Part shown: piece after piece, positions 42,202 through 51,088 of the stretch
How positions within the stretch are numbered: position 1 is the first letter of the stretch
Layout: the number at the start of each line of letters is the position of its first letter
Source: Candidatus Heritagella intestinalis
GTDB taxonomy: Bacteria; Bacillota; Clostridia; Oscillospirales; Acutalibacteraceae
Assembly: GCA_904420555.1 (NCBI GenBank)
Contig: CAJFVO010000007.1
Span: 53,272 to 117,271 of the forward strand
DNA length: 64,000 nucleotides
Direction: 5' to 3'
Position numbers and translations under genes: made by a program
The notes under the pieces: model-generated
Databases searched by the model: none
Told to the model about the DNA's origin: nothing
Seen by the model: only the letters and a program-made list of their open reading frames with translations

Positions 42202-44817
42202 GTGACGAAGGAAAAATACACCGTCACCGGCATGACCTGCGCTGCCTGCCAGGCCAACGTGACCCGGTGTGTCCAGAAGCTGGACGGGGTAGAGGACGTG
42301 GATGTGAGCCTGCTGGCCAACCAGATGACGGTATCCTATGATGAGACGAAAGTAGATCCGGAGAAAATCACCAGCGCCGTAGAAAAAATCGGCTATGGGG
42401 CTTTCCCGCAGGAGCAGCCTCAGGCTGGCAGCGGTAGCAAACAAAATTTTCGCAGCCAATGGCAGGAACGCACTGGCCGGGCTGAGGAAGAGCGGAAACA
42501 CATGAAGAACCGGCTCATCGCCTCGGTGATTCTGCTGGTGCCCCTGATGTATGTGGCTATGGGCCACATGATGGGGCTGCCGGTTCCCGACTTTTTAGTG
42601 GGCACGGAAAACGCCATGATTTCTGCCCTGGTGCAGCTGCTCCTCACCATTCCGGTGCTGTTTATCAACCGGCACTTTTACCAGAACGGCCTGAAGTCTC
42701 TGGTACATTTTGCCCCCAATATGGATTCCCTGGTGGCCATTGGCTCTGGGGCCTCCCTGGTCTATGGGCTCTTTGCCATGTTCCGCATGGCTTACGGCTT
42801 CGGTCACGGAGATATGGCCTTGGTGGAGGAATACGCCCACGCTTTGTATTTTGAGTCCGCCGCCATGATTCTGACCCTGGTCACCGTAGGCAAATACCTG
42901 GAAGCCCGCTCCAAGTCCAAGACCTCCGATGCCCTGGGCAAGCTGGTGGATTTGGCTCCCAAAACAGCCGTGGTTCTCCGAGAGGGGGAAGAGTACACCA
43001 TTCCCGCCGAGCAGGTTGTTGCCGGAGATACGGTGATTATCCGCCCCGGAGAGAGCATCCCGGTAGACGGCATCGTTTTAGAGGGACAGGGCTATGTGGA
43101 CCAGTCCGCCATTACCGGGGAGAGCATCCCCGTGGAGAAGGGACCTGGGGATACGGTAATTTCCGCCACCATCAACAAAAACGGCGCCTTCCGCTTCCGG
43201 GCTTCCCGGGTTGGGGAGGACACCACCCTCTCCCAGATTATCCGGCTGGTGGACGAGGCCGGGAGCTCCAAGGCCCCCATTGCCCGGCTGGCGGATAAGG
43301 TCAGCGGTATTTTTGTCCCCGTGGTCATCGCCATTGCCATTGTCACGGCCATTGTGTGGATGATTGCTGGACAGGGATTTGAATTTGCCCTGTCCAACGC
43401 CATTTCCGTGTTGGTGATTTCCTGCCCCTGCGCCTTGGGGTTGGCCACCCCTGTGGCCATTATGGTGGGCACCGGCAAGGCCGCCGAAATGGGCATTCTT
43501 ATTAAGTCCGCCGAGAGTCTGGAAAATCTCCACAATGTGGATACCATCGTGCTGGATAAGACCGGCACCATCACTTCCGGCCGCCCTGCCGTCACGGATA
43601 TCCTGGTGTTGGAGCCGGGCCTGACAGAGAAAGACTTCTTAACCCAGGCCGCAGCGGCAGAAGTTGGCAGCGAGCATCCTCTGGCCCAGGCCGTAGTGGA
43701 ACGGGCCAAGGGAGACGGCCTTTCCCTTCCCCAGGCACAAGACTTTGAAGCCGTAGCAGGTCGGGGAATTCGGGCTACCGTAGAAGGCCACAGCTATTTG
43801 GCGGGCAACGCCGCGTTTTTGAAGGAAAGCGGACTACCCGGTTGGGAAAACGCAGCTAGAGACCATATGGAACGCCTGGCCCGGGAAGGCAAGACCCCCT
43901 TGCTCTTTGTCCGAGATGGCAAGCTGGCCGGCATTATCGCCGTGGCGGATACTATCCGGGAAACCAGCCGGACCGCCATCCAACGGTTTGCCAAAATGGG
44001 CCTCCATGTGGTGATGCTTACCGGCGACAACAAAGTCACCGCTGAGGCCATCCGTCGGGAGCTGGATATTGAAGAGGCCATATCCGATGTGCTGCCTACG
44101 GAAAAAGAGGCCCATATCCGGGCTTTGCAGGAGAAGGGACGCAAGGTGGCCATGGTGGGCGACGGCATTAACGACGCCCCGGCCCTGATGCGGGCGGATA
44201 TCGGCATTGCCATCGGCGCTGGCACGGACATTGCTATTGAGTCGGCGGATGTGGTGCTCATGAAGGACTCCCTGGAGGACGTGGCCGAGGCCATTGATTT
44301 GAGCCGGGCCGTGGTGCGGAACATCCACATGAACCTGTTCTGGGCCTTCTTCTACAATGTCCTGGGTATTCCTCTGGCTGCCGGCGTGCTGTATCCGGCC
44401 TTCCAGCTTCGGCTGAGCCCCATGATTGGCTCCGCCGCCATGAGCCTGAGTTCCGTTTGCGTAGTGACCAACGCCCTGCGCCTGCGGTTCTTCCATAAAA
44501 AGAAAGGAAGCGCATCCCTTCCGGAAGCGGAAGCGGTTCCTGCTCCCGAAACCATGAAAACTGCCGGGGAAGAGCCGGCAAAACAGAAAGGAATGGATGA
44601 CATGAAAAAAGTATTGACCGTTGACGGTATGATGTGCGCTCACTGCCAGATGCATGTGCAGAAGGCTCTGGCCGGTGTAGATGGCGTGGAGAGCGCCCAG
44701 GTAGACCTGGAGAACAAGCTGGCCCACGTGACCCTCTCCAAGGACGTGCCGGACCAGGTGCTGATGGACGCCGTCACAGAGGCCGGCTATACGCCGGTGA
44801 GCTGCCAGGTCGAGTAA
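42202..44817 (+). CDS. copA: Copper-exporting P-type ATPase CopA with a CopZ-like domain fused at the C-terminus
   Basis: Exports Cu(I). An N-terminal HMA domain (GMTCAACQ, Cys13/Cys16) is followed by TMs, the CPC site Cys408-Pro-Cys410, phosphorylated Asp452 (DKTGT), GDGINDAP and the C-terminal MSLSSVCVVTNALRL helix. A roughly 40-residue Pro/Ala/Glu linker then leads to a second HMA domain (DGMMCAHCQ, Cys812/Cys815). C-terminal HMA domains are uncommon for CopA and this one looks like a fused CopZ chaperone. GTG start at 42202 follows AAGGAGGG. It is 13 bases after csoR. Confidence 0.94.
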   Translation: MTKEKYTVTGMTCAACQANVTRCVQKLDGVEDVDVSLLANQMTVSYDETKVDPEKITSAVEKIGYGAFPQEQPQAGSGSKQNFRSQWQERTGRAEEERKHMKNRLIASVILLVPLMYVAMGHMMGLPVPDFLVGTENAMISALVQLLLTIPVLFINRHFYQNGLKSLVHFAPNMDSLVAIGSGASLVYGLFAMFRMAYGFGHGDMALVEEYAHALYFESAAMILTLVTVGKYLEARSKSKTSDALGKLVDLAPKTAVVLREGEEYTIPAEQVVAGDTVIIRPGESIPVDGIVLEGQGYVDQSAITGESIPVEKGPGDTVISATINKNGAFRFRASRVGEDTTLSQIIRLVDEAGSSKAPIARLADKVSGIFVPVVIAIAIVTAIVWMIAGQGFEFALSNAISVLVISCPCALGLATPVAIMVGTGKAAEMGILIKSAESLENLHNVDTIVLDKTGTITSGRPAVTDILVLEPGLTEKDFLTQAAAAEVGSEHPLAQAVVERAKGDGLSLPQAQDFEAVAGRGIRATVEGHSYLAGNAAFLKESGLPGWENAARDHMERLAREGKTPLLFVRDGKLAGIIAVADTIRETSRTAIQRFAKMGLHVVMLTGDNKVTAEAIRRELDIEEAISDVLPTEKEAHIRALQEKGRKVAMVGDGINDAPALMRADIGIAIGAGTDIAIESADVVLMKDSLEDVAEAIDLSRAVVRNIHMNLFWAFFYNVLGIPLAAGVLYPAFQLRLSPMIGSAAMSLSSVCVVTNALRLRFFHKKKGSASLPEAEAVPAPETMKTAGEEPAKQKGMDDMKKVLTVDGMMCAHCQMHVQKALAGVDGVESAQVDLENKLAHVTLSKDVPDQVLMDAVTEAGYTPVSCQVE
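44602..44817 (+). CDS. Possible internally initiated CopZ-like copper chaperone
   Basis: Inside copA and in the same frame, AGAAAGGA (44585-44592) is followed nine bases later by ATG 44602, which would give a 71-residue free HMA protein starting MKKVLTVDGMMCAHC. Length, start and domain match stand-alone CopZ. Either copZ lost the stop codon separating it from copA and kept its initiation signals, or both fused and free forms are made. Seen: the signals. Inferred: their use. Confidence 0.45.
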   Translation: MKKVLTVDGMMCAHCQMHVQKALAGVDGVESAQVDLENKLAHVTLSKDVPDQVLMDAVTEAGYTPVSCQVE

Positions 44818-44860
44818 GAGCCGAAAAAACTGGATAAACCAGCACAGACCTGTATACATG

Positions 44861-44897
44861 AGGCCCTCACCGGAGAAATTTCTCGGTGAGGGCCTTT
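44861..44897 (+). terminator. Terminator after copA
   Basis: AGGCCCTCACCG...CGGTGAGGGCCT, 12-bp stem extended by GAGAAA/TTTCTC, followed by TTCT. Confidence 0.85.
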
Positions 44898-44984
44898 CTG
44901 GTTTTCCGCTGAGAGGCGAAATCCCTGCATAGCCTTTTCCAAACCTGCATACACATGGAACAAAAAGCATGTGGGGGGATTGGC

Positions 44985-45242
44985 GTGAAAGGTATCGTGG
45001 AAGAGCGGGCGGTGGAGTTGGGCAATTATATTTTAGAGAATCGCACCACTGTGCGGCGTGCCGCCAAAAAGTTTGGAGTCAGCAAGAGCACGGTTCACAA
45101 GGATGTGTCGGAACGGCTGCGGCGCGTCAATCCTCAGCTGTATCAGGAAGTGAAGGGGATTCTGGAAATCAACAAGGCTCAGCGCCATATTCGTGGAGGC
45201 CTGGCCACCAAGCGCAAATACGAGCTCCAACGGCGGAGATAA
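44985..45242 (+). CDS. spoIIID: Stage III sporulation transcriptional regulator SpoIIID
   Basis: Mother-cell DNA-binding regulator acting after SigE. The 85-residue protein contains the diagnostic block RRAAKKFGVSKSTVHKDVSERL and HIRGGLATKRKY. GTG 44985 (after GGGGGGA) aligns with the known SpoIIID start (MKGIVEERAVELGNYI); the upstream ATG at 44955 has no RBS. This is the clearest evidence that the organism forms spores. The CATACA at 44948, upstream, is reminiscent of a SigE -10 but is weak. Confidence 0.95.
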   Translation: MKGIVEERAVELGNYILENRTTVRRAAKKFGVSKSTVHKDVSERLRRVNPQLYQEVKGILEINKAQRHIRGGLATKRKYELQRRR

Positions 45243-45247
45243 CACAA

Positions 45248-45291
45248 CAGCCCCCGCTCCTTCCCTTACATAGGGATTGGGGCGGGGGCTG
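45248..45291. terminator. Terminator between spoIIID and the Usp-like gene
   Basis: CAGCCCCCGCTCC / GGGGCGGGGGCTG strong stem between convergent genes, weak T run on either side. Confidence 0.65.
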
Positions 45292-45359
45292 CTGTGAAAA
45301 TAAATTAGGAAAATGGTTGAATCAAAAAGGATCCTTGCAGACGATTGGAATGTTCCCCT

Positions 45360-45821
45360 TTACAGAGTCTGGGGCGCGGCCAGCATGGGCGCGCCGCAGT
45401 CCTCGGAATCAGGACATATATTATAGACGACCCCTTCTTTGGAAACCATGGAAATGGGGATAGAAGGGAGCATTTGATGGATGGTATCGACAAAGCCGTT
45501 GATAGGAGCCTCCGCCATGCCTGTGACCACATGGATGGCCCCCACTTGTTTGATGAAGCCCACTGTCATCAGGGCTGCCTCATCGTGAAAAAACACTGTC
45601 ATTTCCGCGTGGGCATCCCGGGCGGTTTGGCGGAGATATTCCAGCTCTTCGCCGATTTGATACCCCAAAGAGGTGGGCTGAACCGAGAGCACCTGCAATT
45701 CCACCTGGTGGGCATCCGCCAACTGCCGGCCAGTGCGGATCAGTCGGTCGCAGTCCTTTTGGCCAGTGACGCAGACCAGAACAGACGTATGTTTTGGCAG
45801 TGTTTTTTTGTGGTTTTTCAC
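45360..45821 (-). CDS. Universal stress protein (UspA-like) domain protein
   Basis: A 153-residue cytoplasmic protein. Residues 10-50 (TSVLVCVTGQKDCDRLIRTGRQLADAHQVELQVLSVQP) match the first beta-alpha-beta unit of Usp domains, especially those of KdpD-type sensors. The ATP-binding G-x-x-G-x9-G-S loop of classic UspA is not evident. GTG start with a very strong RBS (AAAGGAGG). The AT-rich upstream region carries the AGGTATACTTTCCGT motif shared with the adhesin promoter at 55.2 kb. The role is unknown. Confidence 0.7.
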   Translation of the reverse strand: MKNHKKTLPKHTSVLVCVTGQKDCDRLIRTGRQLADAHQVELQVLSVQPTSLGYQIGEELEYLRQTARDAHAEMTVFFHDEAALMTVGFIKQVGAIHVVTGMAEAPINGFVDTIHQMLPSIPISMVSKEGVVYNICPDSEDCGAPMLAAPQTL

Positions 45822-45907
45822 CTTGCAGCCTCCTTTCCAAATAAAAAATAGTTTTGTGGGAATTTGTCGCCATTTGCTGGTATAACGGCGCGCTTCTGCT
45901 TAAATAC

Positions 45908-45922
45908 ACGGAAAGTATACCT
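45908..45922 (-). promoter_or_regulatory. 15-base motif shared with the adhesin upstream region
   Basis: AGGTATACTTTCCGT (minus strand) is identical to 55205-55219 on the same strand. It contains a -10-like TATACT and lies 87 bases upstream of the Usp-like start. The rest of the 45822-46082 interval is AT-rich with further TATACT boxes and no gene. Confidence 0.4.
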
Positions 45923-46082
45923 AAGAAGTCGAAAAATTAGTATAATTCCCCTATATCAGTATATTCCTTTTTGAATATTTTATGGTAACGGGCAATGTAT
46001 AAAATGTTAATATTTTTTGAACGGGAAAACGAGAACAATCGAGCTTTCCGAGACCTCGCCAAGGAGTTTTTTTAGGGGAATT

Positions 46083-47450
46083 TCAGGGCAATTTATCGAA
46101 ATTTTTCTTTCTCAGCTTTTTGGCTAGGGTGCGTCCCCGCTTTTTGTCCGCGTAGATGGTGCGCTCTGTGACGATAGTGCCGCCCCGCTCAAACATTTCG
46201 TTGAGCATGGAAAAGTAGCTGCCCGGGGTGGCGATGGCGTTGACCCGGAGGATGTCCAGGCCGGCGGGGCCGATAATGGTATCGGCCAGCTGGACGCAGT
46301 TGGTGTTGATGGCGAAGTATTTCCGGAAGGGCCCGGACTTCACTTTAAAAATTTTAGCGCCGGTGGCCTTGACCAAACGGCTGGCAGGGTCGGGACCCTT
46401 GCGCTTGACCGTCAGGCCGGCCTGTTTCTTTTCCCAGTCGCTCTGCCAGGGAACCAGGACCTGAGAGAGCTCCCGGAGTTTGGCCTCCACAATTTCACGC
46501 TCCCGGTGGGTAATGTGCAGACCAAAGCCCACCAGTACCTTGCGTTCAAAGGACAGGCAGTGGCGCAGGTAGGGCCCGGCCGGGGCCACTGCCACCGTGC
46601 CGTCGCTGACCATTCCGAAAAACCGGTGGGAATGATGGTCGTAGCAGCCATAGGAGTACACGGTATCGTCCAAACGGATATCTACATGGCCCATACGGCC
46701 AAAGCCCTGGTCGGAAAGATGGATAAACACCTCCAGGGCAGGCTTTCCCTCCCCGGGTTCCTGGGTCTCCCGGAGAACGCCGCCTTTATCCTGATGGGTG
46801 AGGAAGTACTGATTGAATTCATCAATGAGCCGGCTAGGCAAAAAGGCCGTTACAAACATAGGCAGGGCAATACGAACTTTTCGCTTCACCCGGTCTCCCA
46901 GCTGGTTGGACAAAAACAGGTTGGAAACAAAATCCACGAGGAGGGAGGCGGCGTAGAGAATCAAATAAAGGCCTGCCAGACTGAAAACCGTGGGCAGCTG
47001 CATAGAGGGGTCTGCTATCAGGAGCACGCCGAAAACCAGGGAAAGCAGGGAAGCGAAGCTGTTGCGGAATTTTCCCGGCAAGTTTTCCACCCAACACTGG
47101 GCGGCAATAGCACCTCGGGCCAGGCCGCTGAGGAGAAACCACAAACCGAACACAATCCCCGCCGGCAGGGTAAAGATGGCGGGATATACCGCCGCCAAAA
47201 CAGCCAGAAGGCCAAATCCCGCCAGGGAGAGGATAGCCGGCAGGGGCTTCCCCTCTGGCAGAAGCTGCAAAAACCGGGCAATACCAGCAATAGACAAAGC
47301 CCCTGCGGCGGCTATCTGCAAAAACTGGAAGGCCAGAGAGCCGTCTGCCAAAGTGAGGATGCCAAAGGCCAGGAACAGCACCGCCTGCAGGAGTTCCAGC
47401 CAAGGTCCGGCGGCAGAGGCCCACTTTTTGGGATGAAAAAATTGGCGCAT
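46083..47450 (-). CDS. DUF308/HdeD-like membrane protein fused to a putative permuted papain-like (NlpC/P60-type) domain
   Basis: The first 180 residues form six short TMs resembling DUF308/HdeD repeats (FGILTLADGSLAFQFLQIAAAG; FGVLLIADPSMQLPTVFSLAGLYL). After a basic linker comes a soluble domain of about 240 residues with His255 (MGHVDIRLDD) and Cys385 (INTNCVQLADTI). A His-first, Asn-Cys-last order is that of circularly permuted NlpC/P60 and LRAT-like enzymes, which act on acyl or amide bonds. The enzymatic assignment is a weak inference. The C-terminus is Lys/Arg-rich. The start ATG follows AAGGAGAG. Confidence 0.6.
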   Translation of the reverse strand: MRQFFHPKKWASAAGPWLELLQAVLFLAFGILTLADGSLAFQFLQIAAAGALSIAGIARFLQLLPEGKPLPAILSLAGFGLLAVLAAVYPAIFTLPAGIVFGLWFLLSGLARGAIAAQCWVENLPGKFRNSFASLLSLVFGVLLIADPSMQLPTVFSLAGLYLILYAASLLVDFVSNLFLSNQLGDRVKRKVRIALPMFVTAFLPSRLIDEFNQYFLTHQDKGGVLRETQEPGEGKPALEVFIHLSDQGFGRMGHVDIRLDDTVYSYGCYDHHSHRFFGMVSDGTVAVAPAGPYLRHCLSFERKVLVGFGLHITHREREIVEAKLRELSQVLVPWQSDWEKKQAGLTVKRKGPDPASRLVKATGAKIFKVKSGPFRKYFAINTNCVQLADTIIGPAGLDILRVNAIATPGSYFSMLNEMFERGGTIVTERTIYADKKRGRTLAKKLRKKNFDKLP

Positions 47451-47489
47451 GAGGGCGTTCTCTCCTTAAATTTATATCAAATATCCGTC

Positions 47490-47996
47490 TCAGCCCGGTT
47501 GATACCGCTTGGAGCGAAAATGGACGTCGTACCGGCGCACCATGTCCCAGAAGGCCGGGGAGTGGTCGTGGTGCACCAGGTGGCACAGCTCATGAACCAC
47601 CACCGAATCGATAAATTCCGGCGGCTGCTCTGCCAGCAGGAAGGAAAAATGCACCTTCCCAGTGGAGGAACAGCTCCCCCAGCGCTTTTGGGCGGAGGTG
47701 ACGCTGACAGAGGTAGGGGTGACCCCCATGAGCCGGGCGAAGTGCTCCACCCGGGGGCGCACCCGCTCCAGGGTCCGGGCCTTCATTTGGGCGATTTCCG
47801 CCGGGGAATAGGTGCGGGGCGGCGCAAGCTGGGCCATGCGGGCCTGTTTTTCCGCAATCCAGCTTTCCTTTTGCCGGAGAAACGCTTCAATTTGCGGAAC
47901 GCTCATGCGCAGCGGCGCGCGCACCCGGAGAGCGCCGCCGGGAAGCACGGAGATTTCCAGGGTTTTCCGCCGGGAGCGAATGAGTTCATATTCCAC
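47490..47996 (-). CDS. YgjP-like (DUF45) metal-dependent hydrolase
   Basis: Predicted zinc protein of the YgjP/WLM family. HELCHLVHHDHSPAFW supplies the HExxH ligands and a third His; SVTSAQKRWGSCSSTGKVHFS is the other family signature. Start set at GTG 47996, directly after AAAGGAGG; the longer frame to 48182 lacks a signal. The length of 168 residues is shorter than the usual 230 because the N-terminal domain is reduced. E. coli YgjP has been reported as a UTP pyrophosphatase; the role here is unproven. It diverges from the M24 peptidase. Confidence 0.85.
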   Translation of the reverse strand: MEYELIRSRRKTLEISVLPGGALRVRAPLRMSVPQIEAFLRQKESWIAEKQARMAQLAPPRTYSPAEIAQMKARTLERVRPRVEHFARLMGVTPTSVSVTSAQKRWGSCSSTGKVHFSFLLAEQPPEFIDSVVVHELCHLVHHDHSPAFWDMVRRYDVHFRSKRYQPG

Positions 47997-48135
47997 AGGG
48001 GGCCTCCTTTGCAAAACAGACGGTTTGATGTATAATGACTTCTGACAGTAGTATAACACAAAACCGCCAGAACAGCATCCTTTTTCCACAGGGAAGCTGC
48101 CGGCAGTTAAAAAATTCGCGAAAGAAGTGACCCGA

Positions 48136-49218
48136 ATGATCTGCCTGCAAAGAGAAAGAGCGCAGAAAGTGATGGAAGCCATGAAATCCCAGGGGTTTTC
48201 TCAAATGCTGGTCAGCTCCACGGAGTCGGTTTATTACCTCACCGGCCTGTGGATGGAGCCCATGGAGCGTTTGCTGGCCCTGTATCTCAACACCGACGGC
48301 CAGTGTGTGCTGTTCGGCAACGCCCTGTTTGGGGTGACCCAGGCCCGGGGAATGGAGCTGCAAATCCACACCGACGATGATGACCCGGTGGCGGACATCG
48401 CCAAAACCGTGGCGGATGGCCCGCTGGGGGTGGACAAGGATTGGCCCAGCCGGTTTTTGCTGCGGCTCATGGAGCTGCGGCCCCAGGTGCGCCCCATGGT
48501 GGGGTCCGCGCCGGTGGACGAGGCCCGGAAGCAGAAGGACGAGACAGAGCGCCAGGCCATGCGGGCGGCCTCTGCGGTGAATGACCAGGTCATGGCCCAG
48601 ATCATCGGGGAACTGCGGGAAGGGGTCACAGAGGCGGAGATGGCCGCCCGGGTGGAGGCCCTGTTCCGGGAGCACGGCGGGGAGCGCTCCAACGAGGGCC
48701 AGCTGGTGTGCTTTGGCGCCAACGGCGCAGACCCCCACCACGCCCCGGTAAACGACACCCTCAAGGCCGGGGACAGTGTGGTGCTGGACATCTTCAACCC
48801 CATCGGCCGCTATTGGTGCGACATGACCCGCACGGTGTTCTGGAAAGAGGTTTCCCAGGAGCAGCGCCGGGTATATGAGACGGTGAAGGCGGCCAACCTG
48901 GCGGCGGAGGCCGTAATCCGCCCGGGGGTCAAGCTGTGCGACGTGGACCGGGCGGCCCGGCAGGTCATTGAAGGGGCGGGCTACGGCCCCTATTTTACCC
49001 ACCGGCTGGGCCACGGCTGCGGCCTTTCCTGCCATGAGCCCCCGGACAACAGCGCTTCCAGTTTGGCCATTGCCCAGCCGGGGATGGTGTTCTCCGTGGA
49101 GCCGGGAATTTATCTGCCGGGAAAATTCGGCGTGCGGATTGAGGATTTGGTGTTGGTGACGGAAACCGGCTGTGAGGTGCTGAATCACTATTCCAAAGAC
49201 TTGCAAGTTCTGGAATAA
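48136..49218 (+). CDS. M24 family Xaa-Pro peptidase
   Basis: A second proline-specific metallopeptidase, 360 residues. The N-terminal creatinase-like domain (1-125) precedes the pita-bread catalytic domain. Metal ligands are Asp in VVLDIFNPIG and CDMTRTV, His in HRLGHGCGLSCHEPPDN, Glu in SVEPGIYLPG and RIEDLVLV. The ATG 48136 follows AAAGAAG at 9 bases; GTG 48127 is possible. Together with the long enzyme at 31.8 kb it points to strong reliance on proline-rich peptides. A weak hairpin CCCGC-GTAA-GCGGG follows at about 49276. Confidence 0.92.
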   Translation: MICLQRERAQKVMEAMKSQGFSQMLVSSTESVYYLTGLWMEPMERLLALYLNTDGQCVLFGNALFGVTQARGMELQIHTDDDDPVADIAKTVADGPLGVDKDWPSRFLLRLMELRPQVRPMVGSAPVDEARKQKDETERQAMRAASAVNDQVMAQIIGELREGVTEAEMAARVEALFREHGGERSNEGQLVCFGANGADPHHAPVNDTLKAGDSVVLDIFNPIGRYWCDMTRTVFWKEVSQEQRRVYETVKAANLAAEAVIRPGVKLCDVDRAARQVIEGAGYGPYFTHRLGHGCGLSCHEPPDNSASSLAIAQPGMVFSVEPGIYLPGKFGVRIEDLVLVTETGCEVLNHYSKDLQVLE

Positions 49219-49324
49219 CCAGGCTAAGCCTGGACGCAGGCCGCGAGGAAACTGGGTGTAAAAAACGACCTCGCCCCCGCGTAAGCGGGCAGGCGGGAAT
49301 TTTATCGATAAGGAAGGAATGCAC

Positions 49325-50188
49325 ATGAAAATTGGACTGGTACTGGAAGGCGGCGGGATGCGCGGCCTGTATACCGCCGGGGTGCTGGATACCCTGATGG
49401 CGGAAAACTGGCGGCCCCACTATGTGGTGGGGGTCTCCGCCGGGGCCTGCCACGCCGCCTCCTTTGTCAGCGGCCAGCGGGGGCGGGCCTACCGCACCAA
49501 TATGGATTATCTGGGGGACAGCCGCTATTTGAGCTTTCGGAACTATCTGAAAACCGGCTCTCTCTTCGGCATGAAGTTCATCTTTGAGACCGTCCCCGAC
49601 CACCTGGACCCCTATGATTACGAGGCCATGCTGGCCTCCCCCATAGACTATGAAATCGGCGTCACAGATGTGGATACCGGGAAAGGGGTGTTCTATTCCA
49701 AAGAGGCCCTGTACCACGACTGCACCCTGCTGTCGGCCTCTTCCTCCATTCCGGTGTTTTCCCCCATTGTGGAGTACCAGGGACACCGCTTCCTGGACGG
49801 CGGCGTGGCCGCGCCCATCCCCGTGGAGCGGGCCCTGGAAAAGGGCTGCGATTTCATTGTGGCGGTGCTCACCCGGGACCGCCAGTATGTGAAGAAGCCC
49901 GAGAGCTTCCGGCATGTCTATCAGCGGGTGTTCCGGAAATATCCCCATATGATGCAGGCCCTGGACAACCGCCATAAAGTCTATGGAAAATCCCGTGAGC
50001 TCCTTTTCCGGCTGGAAAAGCAGGGGAAGGCTCTAGTCATCGCCCCGGAAACCCCGGTTCTTCTGAGCCGGTTTGAGAAGGACCGGGACAAGCTCAACGC
50101 CCTCTACGTCCAGGGCCAGCAGGAGTGCCGCCGCTTGGTGGACGCCGGGAAGCTCCCTCCTTCTGCGGGGAAGCAACAGGAGGGCTGA
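49325..50188 (+). CDS. Patatin-like phospholipase
   Basis: A cytoplasmic Ser-Asp dyad lipid acyl hydrolase, 287 residues. The oxyanion loop LEGGGMRG is at 8-15, the nucleophile elbow GVSAG holds Ser38, and the Asp lies in FLDGGVAAP. The YjjU/RssA-type architecture lacks a signal peptide. ATG 49325 is used since AAGGAAGGA ends six bases before it. The DUF1275 gene starts three bases after the stop, so the two form an operon. The natural substrate is unknown. Confidence 0.92.
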   Translation: MKIGLVLEGGGMRGLYTAGVLDTLMAENWRPHYVVGVSAGACHAASFVSGQRGRAYRTNMDYLGDSRYLSFRNYLKTGSLFGMKFIFETVPDHLDPYDYEAMLASPIDYEIGVTDVDTGKGVFYSKEALYHDCTLLSASSSIPVFSPIVEYQGHRFLDGGVAAPIPVERALEKGCDFIVAVLTRDRQYVKKPESFRHVYQRVFRKYPHMMQALDNRHKVYGKSRELLFRLEKQGKALVIAPETPVLLSRFEKDRDKLNALYVQGQQECRRLVDAGKLPPSAGKQQEG

Positions 50189-50190
50189 AC

Positions 50191-50898
50191 TTGGGACTGC
50201 TGAAAAAATGGCTCCGGAAGCCGGAGCGGGAAATCACCATTCATGAGACGCTGCTGGTGGGCATCTGTCTGGCCGCTGCCGGCGGGTTTCTGGACGCCTA
50301 TACCTATACCCTGCGGGGCGGGGTGTTCGCCAACGCCCAAACCGGGAATCTGGTGCTCCTGGCCCTGCGGGCCGCCCAGGGGGATTGGCAGGGGGCCTTT
50401 TACTATGTTATCCCGGTGCTGGCCTTTTTCTGCGGCATCCTTCTCACCGAGACCATCAAGCTGCGGACCTCAGACCGGCATTTTCTTCTGTGGCAGCACT
50501 TCTCCCTGCTGGTGGAGATGGCGTTGCTGGCGGTGGTGGGCTTTTTGCCCCTGTCTGTCCCGGATGCGGTGGTGAATGTGACCATCTCCTTTGTGTGTTC
50601 CGTCCAGGTGCAGAGCTTCCGTAAAACCCGGGGCCTGCCCTATGCTACCACCATGTGTACCGGCAACCTGCGCTCCGCCGCCGACTGCTTTTCGGTGTTC
50701 CTCTTTCAGAAGGACCCCCTGGCCCTGCGCAGCTGCCTGCGGTATTTGCTGATTATTTTCTGCTTCTGCGCCGGGGCGGCGGCGGGAGCCGGCTGCTCCC
50801 GGTGGCTGGGAGCCGGGGCTGTGTGGCTCTGCTGCGGCGCTTTGGGGTTGGTATTTGCGGTCATGGCTTTGGGAAAAAAGGCCCTGGCCCAGATGTAA
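50191..50898 (+). CDS. DUF1275 (YoaK-like) membrane protein
   Basis: A 235-residue integral membrane protein with about six TMs and the family signature GGFLDAYTYTLRGGVFANAQTGNLVLLAL and TMCTGNLRSA. The TTG start at 50191 follows AGGAGGG at 6 bases. Despite wide distribution, the family function is not established. It is in an operon with the patatin, which could hint at a membrane-lipid role, but that is speculation. Confidence 0.88.
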   Translation: MGLLKKWLRKPEREITIHETLLVGICLAAAGGFLDAYTYTLRGGVFANAQTGNLVLLALRAAQGDWQGAFYYVIPVLAFFCGILLTETIKLRTSDRHFLLWQHFSLLVEMALLAVVGFLPLSVPDAVVNVTISFVCSVQVQSFRKTRGLPYATTMCTGNLRSAADCFSVFLFQKDPLALRSCLRYLLIIFCFCAGAAAGAGCSRWLGAGAVWLCCGALGLVFAVMALGKKALAQM

Positions 50899-50960
50899 AT
50901 TCTTTTGGCAAAAGAGACTGGACATTTTGTGCGTTTTTTGAGACATTAGCGCAAAAACCG

Positions 50961-50989
50961 TTGCAAATTTTTGTGTCTTGAAGTATCAT
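50961..50989 (+). promoter_or_regulatory. Promoter for the isomerase-family gene
   Basis: -35 TTGCAA and -10 TATCAT, 17-base spacer, about 100 bases before the start. Confidence 0.6.
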
Positions 50990-51088
50990 AAAAGTTAGAA
51001 TAGATGTCCGTACACTCTACGGAAAAGGAGCGTTTTGGGCCTGGCCCATGGCTCCGAGTATTTTTATATTTTCAAGGAGGAGATATCC

